Shown here: piece by piece, positions 8,216 to 16,925 of the stretch
Layout: every line of letters begins with the position of its first letter
How positions within the stretch are numbered: the stretch's first letter is position 1
Assembly (NCBI RefSeq): GCF_008831285.2
Contig: NW_022204907.1
Location: 1 to 22,194, forward strand
Direction: 5' to 3'
Length of the DNA stretch: 22,194 nt
Source of the DNA: Nymphaea colorata
Lineage: Eukaryota; Streptophyta; Magnoliopsida; Nymphaeales; Nymphaeaceae
The notes under the pieces: model-generated
What the model was told of the DNA's origin: nothing
Database searches by the model: none
The model's input: only the letters and a program-made list of their open reading frames with translations
Translations under genes and position numbers: made by a program

Positions 8216-8640
8216 ATGCTCAACCTGAATTGTTTGGTTCCTCATCAACCAAGTGGAGTCAATCGAGTCTTTGGATCAGTGATGGCTTGGAAGCAAGAAT
8301 GGATGCCTCTGAGAAGGCTATCCAAGACATGGCGGACGAATTCCATTGGGCAGCAACACAAAGAGCCCCCATTGAGGAAGTCCCACATCAAAATGATTGT
8401 GGTTGAGTTAACTGTCCTAAAGAGGGTAGTGGCTAGTGGGGCGACTAGTTAAGGAACTAAATACAGTTATTTTAGTCAATTTTTTCTCTCTTCAGTTGCC
8501 TAGAAAATTCAATATAAGCAATTTCAACTTATTAAGCGTGGCTAGTTGTCTCCTTGATTTGGTTGTTCACACTAAGATCCTCGTGGCTATATATTGAGAA
8601 ATCTACAGTGATATTTCTACCATTCATCTTTGCAGTATAA
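8216..8640 (+). mobile_element. possible LTR-retrotransposon remnant
   Basis: In the frame one base off the longest ORF, 8289-8380 reads LEARMDASEKAIQDMADEFH and onward, a short helical segment like the coiled-coil start of some Ty3/gypsy Gag proteins. It runs straight into TGAGGAAGTCCCACATCAAA (8374-8393), which resembles the AAGTCCCACATCG motif near the start of many plant LTRs. A later stretch has ATATAAGC (8512) and ends near CTTTGCA (8630). No primer-binding site or second LTR was found, so this is tentative. Confidence 0.25.
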
Positions 8641-9644
8641 GTGAACTATGCTCATGATATGTGCTCTGTTTAAAACCTTGAGATTGGGTAATCCAGTTAG
8701 ATTGTTAGGTCATCTTCTCCATCTCTAAGAGCCCTGTCCAGAGAAAACCTACATGATGCAGGAAAGGCAGAAATTGTTACAATTTGCAAAATGAAGTGTT
8801 AAAGCAGGAGAGGTGCATTGGGAGAATTCAGATTATTGGCATGCTTACGTGCCATGAGGAAGAACAAGGATCGGCGTCTGCATCCTCCTGTTTTGGATTC
8901 TTACATTGAATTCTGAATTTTTTTTGAAGAGAGCTAATGTCCTCCAACCTCTCTGTAGAGCTTGGTCTGTTAGAATCTGAATCCACAAGCTCGAAAACGT
9001 TAGGAAAATTGGGTGTATATAGACATATCAGATGGTTAATCAAAGTCCATATGAAATAGCTAAATAGGGATTTAACTGTTCGTTTTGCTGCTGGGTCGGC
9101 CTAAAAACTAGGCCCTAACATGGTGCAGTGGGTAAGTAAAGAATATGAGTCTATTTTCAAAACATGGATTGGTTTTGGAATTTTTTAATTTTTATTTTAT
9201 TTTTTCTTTTTTCTGCTGAACTACTAGAACTATAAACTTTTGCACTGAGTGCAAAACATTCGACTTCCTATGTACGTATGCCTTATTTGTAATTAGTTTG
9301 ATAGATGAGAAACGAAATTAAGCTGATTAATTTACAAAACAAATAATCACAAGGGCTACGTATCCAAGCTAACGTTTCTTCTTGTGTTTATGTGGCTAAG
9401 GCCTTTTTCTCCCTTTCTCGGATGACATAGTGTTTTATTCGAAGAGAAATATGATCAGATCTACCAAATGAACCATAAATATCCTGAAATTCTTTCACAT
9501 TACTACAACAGCCAACATATTTCCTTATCGCTGTCCCTTCCATGTCATGACATTATTATTTTGCTTATGCTAGTTGTGTTTCAAGTTGTTTCAAATTTTT
9601 CCAAGGCCGAAAGGGGCCATGTATATGTAGGAATGTTAACCTAA
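8641..9644. other. anonymous non-coding DNA
   Basis: No supportable gene. The minus-strand frame at 8828-9043 lacks any domain. An imperfect inverted pair GGTCGGCCTA/TAGGCCC sits at 9095-9116, next to ATGGTGCAGTGGGTAAG, which faintly resembles a tRNA A box but has no B box. Confidence 0.4.
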
Positions 9645-9816
9645 AGGCCCATTTGACAAAAGAAACAGCTTACAAGTATTTTATGAATATGCCCAAAAAA
9701 GCTTTGAACAGACTGATAAACATTATAACAAATGTGTTTCATAAATCTGTCTCAATCTTTAAAACGTATTCTTAAAGCAGTTTACAAATTGTTCTCATTG
9801 CCAACCTGTCCGAGCC
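9645..9816. mobile_element. Tourist-like MITE candidate
   Basis: The left end AGGCCCATTTGACAA and the reverse complement of the right end, GGCTCGGACAGGTTGGCAA, are imperfect inverted repeats in the style GGCCC...TTTGNCAA common to plant Tourist/PIF-Harbinger MITEs. TAA at 9642-9644 and TAA at 9817-9819 would be the typical 3-bp target duplication. The size, about 170 bp, fits. The right end has a several-base insertion, so similarity is modest. Confidence 0.4.
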
Positions 9817-9819
9817 TAA

Positions 9820-10598
9820 GAGTTGCATATTTTTCATGTCTTGCTTCAGCTGTTTTGGATACATAACTGTTAGGTACCCCATTCTTCATGCCGAATTAAG
9901 GACCCTTAAATTGCTTTTAGCATAAAGTTAGAGGATACAAGTGAAATCACCCAGGCAGGCTGGGGTGGAACAGGAGAAGAGCGGACGAGCTCTATCGAGT
10001 TTACTTGAGTCCAGCCTAATTCGGTCCGAATTGGTTGTACGTTGGAGTTGATTTTGCAGTACGTAGTTGGAGTTCGATCAGCTCAAAATTGGGTTCAGGA
10101 AACTTTAAATCCTATGTATTTACTGTAAAATGGCTAAGAACTTCACTCTGATCAAATCTAGACTTAGGTTTATAACTATCTAAGACACCCAAATCCAGTT
10201 AATGACTGGATCTTATTTTCTCTCACGTGCCAGTTTAAACTAAGATCGAACCGTGTGCTTGACCCACGATAGTGAGGGGCTTGGTTGGTTACTGGTCTGG
10301 ACTATGTTGAGAAATCAATTCTTGGGCCCAATAAACCTGGGTGTTGCCCAATCCATTTACTTAATGGAGCTGGTCAGCGAGGATGGGGGCTGTGTTACGG
10401 ACTCAAGATGGCAGACTATTTAGCTATGAAAACATGTCATGCATAATTGAGGTAGATTAATTAATGTTTCTAATCTTGTTTAATTATGTGCTGAAATTCA
10501 AGGATTTTTCTTTTGGCATTCATAGAAATTGATTTGTACTTTAAAACTACCTCCCAAGAAGGTGTCCATACACTACAAGGGGTGGATCGTTGTGGTTT
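9820..10598. other. anonymous non-coding DNA
   Basis: No gene or repeat can be supported. A short palindrome, AATTCGG-T-CCGAATT, lies at about 10,018-10,032. Confidence 0.4.

Positions 10599-10633
<35 letters not shown>
10599..10633. repeat. compound CA/TA microsatellite
   Basis: About ten CA units followed directly by about seven TA units. The TA part borders the left end of the inverted-repeat element that follows. Confidence 0.95.
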
Positions 10634-11009
10634 GAATGATTGGAAGGTACTAGTCCATTTGGGTAAGTGATAAAAGCCAAGCCTCTTAATTTTGTGTTAA
10701 AAAGTGTTTTAAACAAAAAATGAACCATCTAGTGTGTTTATAAACGCTAGTTTAATATAAATCATGCTTCAGTTCCAGACTTTCTTTTCTAAAATTAATA
10801 TTTCCATTACCAAAATTTTGATGTTATAAGAGTTGTTCTTTTTTTATGATTAAGAAACATTATTTAAGCAGGAAAAAATTATTTGTTGCTCACAAAATTA
10901 TTCTTTAACATCATATTTGTAACGTGAGATTGTAAAAGCAAATATTTTAATAATTAATTTGATGGGTTTGTTTTTCCCTCTTACCCAAGTGGTCTCGTTT
11001 TTGCCAACT
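10634..11009. mobile_element. inverted-repeat element set in TA microsatellites (Micron-like MITE)
   Basis: The left segment 10,652-10,683 and the reverse complement of 10,964-10,995 match at 24 of 32 positions, sharing TTGGGTAAG. Both ends abut TA-dinucleotide runs (10,619-10,633 and 11,010-11,036). Micron-type plant MITEs are known for insertion into (TA)n, and this matches that arrangement. No ORF lies inside. The alternative is a local inverted duplication, but the symmetric TA flanks favour transposition. Confidence 0.5.
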
Positions 11010-11042
<33 letters not shown>

Positions 11043-11145
11043 TAATCTATATATATTTTTTATATATATATATTATATATATATATAAAATATATGAGAG
11101 AGAGAGAAAGAGTGAGACAAAGAGAGAAAGATAGAGAGTGAACAA
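11010..11145. repeat. AT microsatellite followed by GA-rich run
   Basis: Several broken (AT)n blocks from 11,010 to 11,095, then GAGAGAGAGA-rich sequence to about 11,140. Very low complexity; assembly errors are possible here. Confidence 0.9.
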
Positions 11146-11150
11146 GTGAG

Positions 11151-11574
11151 TAAATGATGACTCTAGCTATTTATAGTCACCCAGCTATCTAAACAAGGCC
11201 GTCCATCTAATACGTATATATGGTTGAGAGAAAAATGAGAAGAAGAAGATGAAATTTAATACTAAATGATAAAAAGTCTATCACCATTTTTCTTTGTTTT
11301 TTCTTAACCATCTATCATGATAGATCGAACGGGTCTGCCAGGGCCGGAACTAAGATTTTTTTAGGAGTGGCCCAAACAGTCTAACCACCGGATCCGGGTG
11401 AGGCCAAACTGAACCCGAATCCAAACAATACAAGGCACAACTAAAAATTTACAATTTTTTCTATGTTTTTTTTTTCCAATTTGCTGGGGTGAGGCCATGG
11501 CCCAGGCAGGCCCTTCCGCCCCTGGGCTCTACTTAAATGAGGATGACAATAAAAAATGAGAGTCACCATTAAAT
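11151..11574. mobile_element. hairpin-ended MITE, copy 2, interrupted by a hAT-like element
   Basis: Left end TAAATGATGACTCTA (11,151-11,165) followed by TAGTCACC, and right end AGAGTCACCATTAAAT (11,559-11,574), match the ends and inner blocks of the copy at 5868-6070: CAAGGCCGTCCATCTAAT, GGTTGAGAGAAAAA and TTTTTTCTTA. After removing 11,339-11,532 the two flanks align with 6022-6075 of copy 1, which fixes the nested insertion independently. A 16-bp palindrome ATCTATCATGATAGAT lies at 11,310-11,325. Confidence 0.5.
11339..11524. mobile_element. non-autonomous hAT-like element (Tip100-type ends), 186 bp
   Basis: It starts CAGGGCCGGAA and ends TTCCGCCCCTG, inverted repeats of the CAGGGGCGGA type found on plant hAT elements of the Tip100 group. 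The flanking octamers GGGTCTGC (11,331-11,338) and GGCTCTAC (11,525-11,532) agree at six of eight bases, as expected of an aged 8-bp hAT duplication. The interior has no transposase, only poly-pyrimidine and GGCCATGGCC-like sequence. It is nested in another MITE. Confidence 0.65.
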
Positions 11575-11728
11575 TTTCGTACATCTAACGTTTTTGTAGA
11601 AACAATGCACCTTTTGTTCTTGAAACCCAAATAAAAGTGTGATTTACTTACCCAAAGCTAGTTACGTGGACGGTGCACAGCCTTTTAAAAAAAGCCAAGT
11701 GTATCTTGAGCCACTTGTATTGGGCCCC

Positions 11729-12153
11729 TCACCCACATTTTGGGGGTACTTGGCATGCACAAGATCCTGTGCACAATGCATTTGTGCACAGGTCTGTGCA
11801 TATAACCAGATTTGCTCGCTTATCAACACAAGTCCTGGTGCTGCGTGGGGCACCTCCTCCGGGATAGTCAATAACTACTGAAGGATCTTGCCTGCAGATG
11901 TCATTGTTGGGATTGAAATTGAGATCAACTGCAAAACAGGTCCGCAAAAGTATTTGAACCCACCACTAGCCAGAGATATTGAACAAGAAGAAGAAGAAGA
12001 TGATGATGAAGGAGAATTCACAAGGTGAAATAGTGATGGCAAAGGTGATGAAGGTATAGGAGTAGCTAGCTAGAGGCCACTAACACGTAATAGAGTGCGC
12101 AGACAGATGATTATACCTGTTAACTCCACCACCTGAGCTTCTTTGTTATGCAT
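11729..12153 (-). CDS. unrecognised two-exon minus-strand gene, copy C
   Basis: Exon 1 (12,153-12,117) reads MHNKEAQVVELT and ends in AACAG|GTATAATC. The second exon begins at 11,928 after CTGTTTTGCAG and is in phase across an intron of about 188 bp. It reads VDLNFNPNNDICRQDPSVV then IDYPGGGAPRSTRTC, and stays open to 11,729 through a cysteine-rich tail. The donor, acceptor, phase and scattered residues are shared with copy A. The tail overlaps a strong palindrome (11,766-11,792), so the real end is unsure. The upstream region has only an AT microsatellite where copies A and B have a TATA box. Function not recognised; it may be expressed, or a decayed copy. Confidence 0.35.
11766..11792. repeat. 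perfect hairpin with 11-bp arms
   Basis: CCTGTGCACAA, then TGCAT, then TTGTGCACAGG: exact reverse-complement arms around a 5-nt loop. It lies inside the possible tail of copy C and encodes its Cys-rich stretch, which argues that this tail may not be real protein. Confidence 0.85.
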
Positions 12154-12435
12154 GGTTGCGGTGAACAAGTTTTGATCCATATTCAACATTTGTCATCCTA
12201 AAATCCCTTCGAGCCAGCTGCTGTCTATCCAACCACAGTGGTTGTGTTGTATTTTGTGCATGTATACATAAATATATATATATATAAAGCTAACGGTAAA
12301 CTGCTTTGCACGTTTAGTGCATGAAGTCAATACCACAAAAACTGCGGGCACTTTCATGTCAAGGGGATTCTGCCTCCAAAGTTTGACACTGTCAAGGAGG
12401 CCACCTATGAAAAGAAATAAGCATGGCCATACCTC

Positions 12436-12458
12436 AATATATATATATATATATATAA
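12436..12458. repeat. AT microsatellite
   Basis: About eleven AT units. It marks the point where unit C stops following unit A. Confidence 0.95.
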
Positions 12459-12529
12459 TTGTTATTAGTGATATAAAATTGTCATTTCCATCATCCTAGT
12501 TAATGCATATGCAATTCTTTCTCAATAGC

Positions 12530-12750
12530 TATAGCGTACCTTGTCAGGCCAAAGACTTATGAAGGGGCAAGTCTCTAGTTCGATTCTCATGAGCATTGTG
12601 CCCTCATGCCTTATGTAGTGGGGTGCAATACGTAAAGTTGTAGGGTGCACCCTTGTTATCGCTGGTATGGACACAGCTTAAGACCTTACTTTGAGAGAAT
12701 GGTGAAGGGGCCTTGAACTTCTTTTCCTGATGTAAATTTTGCTCACCTGA
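12530..12750 (+). mobile_element. tRNA-derived SINE candidate, copy 2
   Basis: It starts ATAGCGTACCTTGTCAGGCC with an A-box-like core and has CTAGTTCGATTCTC (12,575-12,588), a good B box. The body (TTATGTAGTGGGGTGCAATA, then CGCTGGTATGGACACAGCTT) is similar along its length to 2020-2235, and both end at TGCTCACCTGA. The intact B box makes this the better of the two copies. It directly precedes a long AT run, which may have replaced the tail. Confidence 0.55.
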
Positions 12751-12758
12751 AAATATGC

Positions 12759-12763
<5 letters not shown>

Positions 12764-12803
<40 letters not shown>
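12764..12803. repeat. AT microsatellite (about 20 units)
   Basis: The longest pure AT run of this part of the window, directly downstream of the second SINE candidate. Confidence 0.95.
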
Positions 12804-12806
<3 letters not shown>

Positions 12807-13344
12807 CGTTGTTTGAATCGTTTTGCTCAAGCATGCCAAATCAATTTTTGTGACCAACAAGTTGGCCGCCTGTTAGTTAATGTTGGTTTTTAGTTTAAAT
12901 AATATTTTTTTAAAGCTTATTTGGTTTTATTTCATATGCTTATTCATTTATACTATTATTTTTTTATCACTTTAGACCTCGAAATATGAAGGGGAAAGTG
13001 AAATATACAAAAAGCAATAGTAGTTTTTGACACAGAATGTAACTGTACATATAGGAGACCCAAATTGGAGACCGACACTCATTAATCATTAACTTGGAAT
13101 AAATAAACACAGAAAGATCTTGATGAAGGTAAAGAGTTCAATACTAGTGTATGTGATGCAATTTGGTAGAGATTTGCCTGAGTAGTCATATTTAAAAAAC
13201 ATTGAATACAATTTACAAGATTAACAAAGTGGTAACTGAAAAAAATGTGGAAAGGCTGAAATTGGGAATATGAGAACATCCACAATATATTATTTTTCAT
13301 GGACAGTGAAATGGAAGAAAGCTCAGCAGAAAAATGTATGAGCA
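12804..13344. other. anonymous non-coding DNA
   Basis: No gene can be supported. The minus-strand frame at 13,082-13,348 is hydrophobic and AT-driven, and overlaps the exon candidate that follows in another frame. Confidence 0.4.
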
Positions 13345-13450
13345 TCATAACAACAAATTAGAGCTGTCCATTTTCCGATCATTGTTGTCCTTGTGGCGTC
13401 GAGCTTCTTCAAGCAAATGGCGCATGAATTCTACTGTGTATTTTCCATGT
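13345..13450 (-). CDS. possible terminal exon of an unrecognised protein
   Basis: On the minus strand a good acceptor, GTGTTCCCAG, precedes a frame reading HGKYTVEFMRHLLEEARRHK and on to a TGA at 13,347-13,345 (34 residues). The highly charged helical composition is unlike the random AT-rich frames around it, so it is probably real coding sequence, perhaps a last exon. It lies 0.5 kb downstream of the Clp-family exons on the same strand, but it does not match a Clp C-terminus and its phase does not fit the preceding donor. It may belong to a different gene. Confidence 0.35.
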
Positions 13451-13585
13451 CTGGGAACACATAAATATTTATACTTCCAAAAACAGAACTTCTTTAATTG
13501 CTACATCAATAAGTAATAACACTCAAATTAGGCCATCATGCAATTAACTGCAGAACTTGGAAGCAAGTACAAATGAAGACCGTTA

Positions 13586-13649
13586 GATATTATTGTACTA
13601 AATAACAATGAGTAACTGATATTATTGTACTAAATAACAATAAGTAATG
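13586..13649. repeat. 32-bp tandem duplication
   Basis: GATATTATTGTACTAAATAA begins at 13,586 and again at 13,618, with the two 32-bp units nearly identical. Recent local duplication with no coding meaning. Confidence 0.9.
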
Positions 13650-13817
13650 GTCCATGACTAATTTTCAACTGAGACCATACTATGTTATTAAACTACAAAG
13701 TCAAAAATGATTACAATTAATAAGGAGAATTCAACTTTGACATTTCTTAGCAAGAATGAAAAGATTTCTATCATAATATGCCATCCATTTATTAGTTAAA
13801 AGCGATTATAGTTAATT

Positions 13818-13855
13818 AAGAAAATTCAACTTCTTCATAGAAGTTGGGTTTTCTT
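13818..13855. repeat. imperfect hairpin with 16-bp arms
   Basis: AAGAAAATTCAACTTC and GAAGTTGGGTTTTCTT pair at 14 of 16 positions around a 6-nt loop. A related GAATTCAACTT block occurs about 110 bp upstream near 13,727, so the hairpin arose in a locally repeated segment. Confidence 0.7.
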
Positions 13856-13975
13856 AGATTAGCAACAACACTGTGATCCTCTCTCCCTCTTTCATTGTGG
13901 AGTACCCGTACAAAATTGAATAAGAGTTTTCCTTTCAGCTCGTATTTCTCTACAAGAAATAAAGTCAACTCATAC

Positions 13976-14613
13976 CATGCCTATGATTCCATATTCAACT
14001 GCCTCGTTGGGCTGAAATACTTTTGATGCCTTATATCCTCGTCAATCTTCTCTCGAGATTTACCTATATGTCTTCCATAACAAGTGACCTTGCAACAAAA
14101 TTTCAAGGTTTCTGGTGAGTATTTCTAGAGTCTCCTATATAAAAAGTTAAACTAGCTTATGTAATTAAAAGTTCAACCTTAGTGTAGGCTCACAACTTAA
14201 AGTGGGTTCACTAGATTACCACTTTGACCACGAAAGTGGTTAAATTTTTGGAGCTTTTTACTCAAAAGTTGTAAATTTTTCCCCTATTTACTGAAACTAG
14301 ATCAAGTAGAAAAAAAAAAAATATCCACTATAAGGATTCAAAAATTAGATAGAAGAGGAGGGACATAAAGAAGTGGTTCCTGCACTACTATATAACACAT
14401 AACTAAGACAGAACAGAAGAAAGGGAAAACTGACATCATAAAAGGGTTTTATATGTCTTCACCTATGATATGTCCATTATAAAATAAAAACATCCGTCTT
14501 CTTACCAATTCATCCTTCACATCTTTAATTTCTTTCACGGAAAGATCAATATCAGCAGCTTGACCTTAAAACCTTGCAGTAGGCTGACAGAGATGAACCA
14601 GTACAAGTTCATG
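13976..14613 (-). pseudogene. Clp protease proteolytic-subunit family gene fragment (ClpP/ClpR), broken
   Basis: Clp proteolytic subunits form the barrel of the ATP-dependent protease of plastids and mitochondria. Two neighbouring minus-strand exons match the C-terminal third of this family. The first (14,613-14,506) reads HELVLVHLCQPTARF, a TAA stop (14,568-14,566), then GQAADIDLSVKEIKDVKDEL before the donor TTG|GTAAG. The second (14,088-13,976) follows TTGTTGCAAG and reads GRHIGKSREKIDEDIRHQKY, FSP, then, after a one-base loss, NEAVEYGIIGM before GTATGA. The HQP-like and EAVEYGIID-like motifs, their order and the phase-0 junction leave little doubt about the family. The wording looks closer to plant ClpR-type or plastid ClpP paralogues than to bacterial-type ClpP, but I cannot choose one. 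The upstream exons with catalytic Ser are not found, so it is a truncated relic. Confidence 0.75.
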
Positions 14614-15128
14614 TTTCACAATCAAGAGCAAGTTGCATGCGAGGCACTTACATGGATGGAACTGGAGAGCTCACAAGATAAAGGACCTTAACTAGATTAC
14701 GTACTTTATCATGTATTGAAAAAGAATCACATACAAATAGCACAAACCTGGTTCTCAACATTCATGTAATTCATGAAAAAGAGAGAAACTTGAAAGGCAC
14801 ATGTAATTTTAATTCCATTTTAATTTTTCTTTTATAATTATTAACTCTATATTGTATTGCAATAAAATATTCAAAAGAAAATTGTGTTACTAGACTCAAT
14901 GCCTCTTGAGTCTTCTCAACTCTTTCATGAGAATCGGTGATGACTCTTCAAATATCATATTAAGAACCCAGTTTCCTGTTATTAGTAATACAACTATGTT
15001 CAGGAACCTATAACCCCAATGGATTCAGCCTTCTCCTTTACTTAAGGTGATTCATTCAATTAAAAACAATGTATCTATTCGATAAATAATTTAAGCATGT
15101 AGACATAATAACCAACTTATTCTTCTAC
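14614..15128. other. no clear gene; expected place of the missing Clp exon
   Basis: A minus-strand frame near 14,885-14,950 reads VITDSHERVEKTQEALSLV, which is charged and protein-like, but it has no clean splice borders and no known match. Nothing else is supportable. Confidence 0.3.
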
Positions 15129-15226
15129 CTTCCATTATCTTCAAGTTGATTTATCTATTCCCTGTAGTAATCATCTTGCTTCCTCCACAAGACTGCTCTG
15201 TAAGGTTCCTTTGTGAATATGTCATC
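15129..15226 (-). pseudogene. possible exon remnant, unrecognised
   Basis: After a GGTAG acceptor-like site the minus strand reads DDIFTKEPYRAVLWRKQDDY, YRE, a TAG stop, then INQLEDNGR before AAG|GTAGAA. The charged and aromatic composition looks like genuine protein. It is not a Clp motif I recognise, although it lies on the same strand upstream of the Clp exons. One stop already interrupts it. It lies 45 bp from the suggested start of the retrotransposon LTR. Confidence 0.3.
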
Positions 15227-15272
15227 CTACCAATCCCATTGGTTAATGATGCAGGTAAGTATGTATTAACAT

Positions 15273-15688
15273 TGTAGATGTTTCTAGACCTCCCACTATG
15301 CTGATCGTGTGAGAAAGACGTGCCACATGGTGATCGTGTGAGAAAGACATGCCACATGGTGATCGTGTGAGAAAGAAGAACCACCTACTATGCGTGTGAG
15401 AAAGAAGCGATGGCTGAACCACCCATTATGCTGATCCACTATGCTGAGTGTGTGAAGAAGAAGTTTCTAGAAAGTGTTGATCATGCAGACGTGAGAAAAG
15501 AAGTGCTGATCAGTTCAAGAACCACCCAGCGAGAAGTGTTGTGAGAAAAAGGTTCTGATCGTGGGATCTCCTTTATCATGTAACGTATAACTGTAAAATC
15601 CCTGCTTGGTGTATCAAAGCACATGCACATAACAATGAAAAATCATGAAAAACGAGAAGTTTTCTTCCGATCTTCATTTTTCTCTTTA
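15273..15688 (+). mobile_element. Ty1/copia LTR (5' LTR; left edge uncertain)
   Basis: The right edge is set by the primer-binding site that starts at 15,689. The left edge is proposed at TGTAGATG (15,273), because LTRs begin with TG, but no second LTR exists in the window to confirm it. The LTR contains the 29-bp tandem repeats. A leader-like run (AACAATGAAAAATCATGAAA) precedes the edge. Confidence 0.5.
15303..15389 (+). repeat. 29-bp tandem repeats inside the LTR
   Basis: GATCGTGTGAGAAAGA starts at 15,303, 15,332 and 15,361, a 29-bp period with ATGCCACATGGT between. Diverged GTGTGAGAAAGAAG units continue to about 15,570. Repeats in the U3 part of copia LTRs often carry enhancer sites; that role here is inference. 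Confidence 0.85.
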
Positions 15689-15700
15689 TGGTATCAGAGC
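15689..15700 (+). other. retrotransposon primer-binding site
   Basis: TGGTATCAGAGC is complementary to the 3' end of plant initiator methionine tRNA and is the standard minus-strand primer site of plant Ty1/copia elements. It lies directly between the LTR and gag, 22 bp before the gag ATG. Confidence 0.9.
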
Positions 15701-15722
15701 AATTGTAAAGAAAGGTCCACCC

Positions 15723-16353
15723 ATGGCTTCTTCCATTGCACACATCACCTCAAACCAGAAGTTTCATTACCCATCTACATTGAATGTAGCTACTTTCGTT
15801 TCCATAAAGCTTTCTCAAACAAACTTCCTCCTATGGAAAACACAAGTACTTTGCCTTATTGAAAGTCAATACTTGCAAGGGTTCATTAGCGGAGGAATCA
15901 CTTCACCAGATCAATTCATCATTACTGGTAGCAAGCAACAAATCAATCTAGACTACCCGCAACGGAAGAAATCAGATCGACTCCTACGTGGATGGATCAG
16001 AGGTACGCTCTCAGAGGATGTTCTGGGCTTGGTCGTTGGATTGGAAACAGCGCAACAAGTGTGGAAAACACTTCAAGAAGTTTATGCACTGGATTCCCAA
16101 GAAAGGGAAACATCAATATGTTTTCTACATTCAAAGATCTGGATTCAATAGCATTCATAGAGGAAGAGGAAAACCAACATTCACTTCTCATGTAAGGGGG
16201 TTTTACCTGTACAACCGAGGAACAAGAAAAACTTGGGAACCTGAACCAGGCATCATCAAACCAAATAGGTGCTCAACAAAAATCTTTGGACGTTGCTGGC
16301 ATGATCTCTTTCCCTTTATCGTGATCAACATTAGATTTTCTTTTCTTCAATGA
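15723..16353 (+). pseudogene. Ty1/copia gag, truncated and frameshifted
   Basis: An ATG at 15,723, 22 bp after the primer site, starts MASSIAHITSNQKF. The frame carries hallmarks of copia Gag: LSQTNFLLWKTQVL, LEGF-like YLQGFISGGI, the W-x-x-G-x-L motif in RGWIRGTLSEDVLGLV and ETAQQVWKTLQEVYALDSQE. It ends at a stop at 16,149-16,151 after a frameshift. The following DNA reads RGRGKPTFTSHVRGF in another frame, the usual Arg/Gly-rich region, and then a decayed zinc knuckle near 16,268-16,320. About one hundred codons between these parts are missing. Protease, integrase and reverse transcriptase on this strand are absent. It is a dead element cut off at the junction with the minus-strand fragment. 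Confidence 0.85.
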
Positions 16354-16359
16354 GCATTC

Positions 16360-16925
16360 CATATCGCTCGGCAGATACAGTGTTCACAGTGAATATGCAG
16401 GATTAGAAACTCCTGCTCTAACAATGACAGCCGCAATTATATTTTCTTTAATAGACATTGCAGCATTAAATGGTTTTGTCATTTGGCATTTCCTGTTTCT
16501 GTCAGTTTGGCTTGAAACCAGCAGGATAACCATGAAGTTTGTGGCACTTATCCCTAGTATGACCAAGTCCTTGGCAATAAGTGCATTGTGGGCATCTTTG
16601 AAATCATCCTTGGCAAGCCTTGAGTCTGAACTGGTAACTGCAAGACTTATTTGATCAGTCAAGGGTGACAGTCTCACCTTTCTTTGTTTTTCTTCTTGTA
16701 GAATGAGAGAGTAAGTTTGTTAACTGAGGGGAAAGGCTCCATAAGTAGTATTTGTCCCCTTATGAGCCTATAGGATTGATTCAATCCCATCAGAAATTGT
16801 ATTACCTTTTCTTCCTACATTTTGTAGAGGCGTCTTCATAGCTCGACAAAAACAAACAGGCAGAGGGTCGAGTGAGTCTAGTTCATCCTATAAGGGCTTG
16901 AGTCTTGTAGTAGAGGGCCACAGTA
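16360..16925 (-). pseudogene. Ty1/copia gag fragment, minus strand
   Basis: In several short minus-strand frames: DELDSLDPLPVC (about 16,899-16,864), EEKVIQFLMGLNQSYRLI then RGQILLMEPFPSVNK (16,825-16,725), a one-base shift, TYSLILQEEKQR, and a perfect CCHC zinc knuckle CTYCQGLGHTRDKC (16,584-16,543) followed by HKLHGYPAGFKPN and a stop. These are classical plant copia Gag motifs of a lineage different from the plus-strand gag next door. The fragment lies downstream of the reverse transcriptase on its own strand, the reverse of the normal gag-pol order. Confidence 0.8.

Larger units (their letters stand above)
11730..12751. repeat. dispersed partial duplicate, unit C
   Basis: This segment aligns with the first part of units A and B: the exon/donor block at 12,110-12,180, the CAACCACAGTGGTTGTG block near 12,230, and the TTTGCACGTT...ACTGCGGGCAC...AAGTTTGACA block at 12,303-12,440. 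It then jumps to the SINE candidate, so the material between about 1120 and 2020 in A is missing here. Same orientation as A and B. Confidence 0.65.

Noticed and set aside
11639-11881. Plus-strand ORFs opposite copy C exon 2
   Set aside because: They mirror the minus-strand exon and the palindrome. The splice signals support the minus strand.
12604-12834. Minus-strand ORF with a long Ile-Tyr repeat
   Set aside because: It is the translation of the AT microsatellite at 12,764-12,803 plus part of a SINE candidate.
15151-15384. 77-codon minus-strand ORF
   Set aside because: Its first half is the antisense of the 29-bp LTR tandem repeats. Only the exon-like piece in another frame is kept.
16384-16677. 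97-codon minus-strand ORF (and its plus-strand mirror)
   Set aside because: The real coding signal here is the copia Gag zinc knuckle in a different minus-strand frame; these ORFs are shadows.
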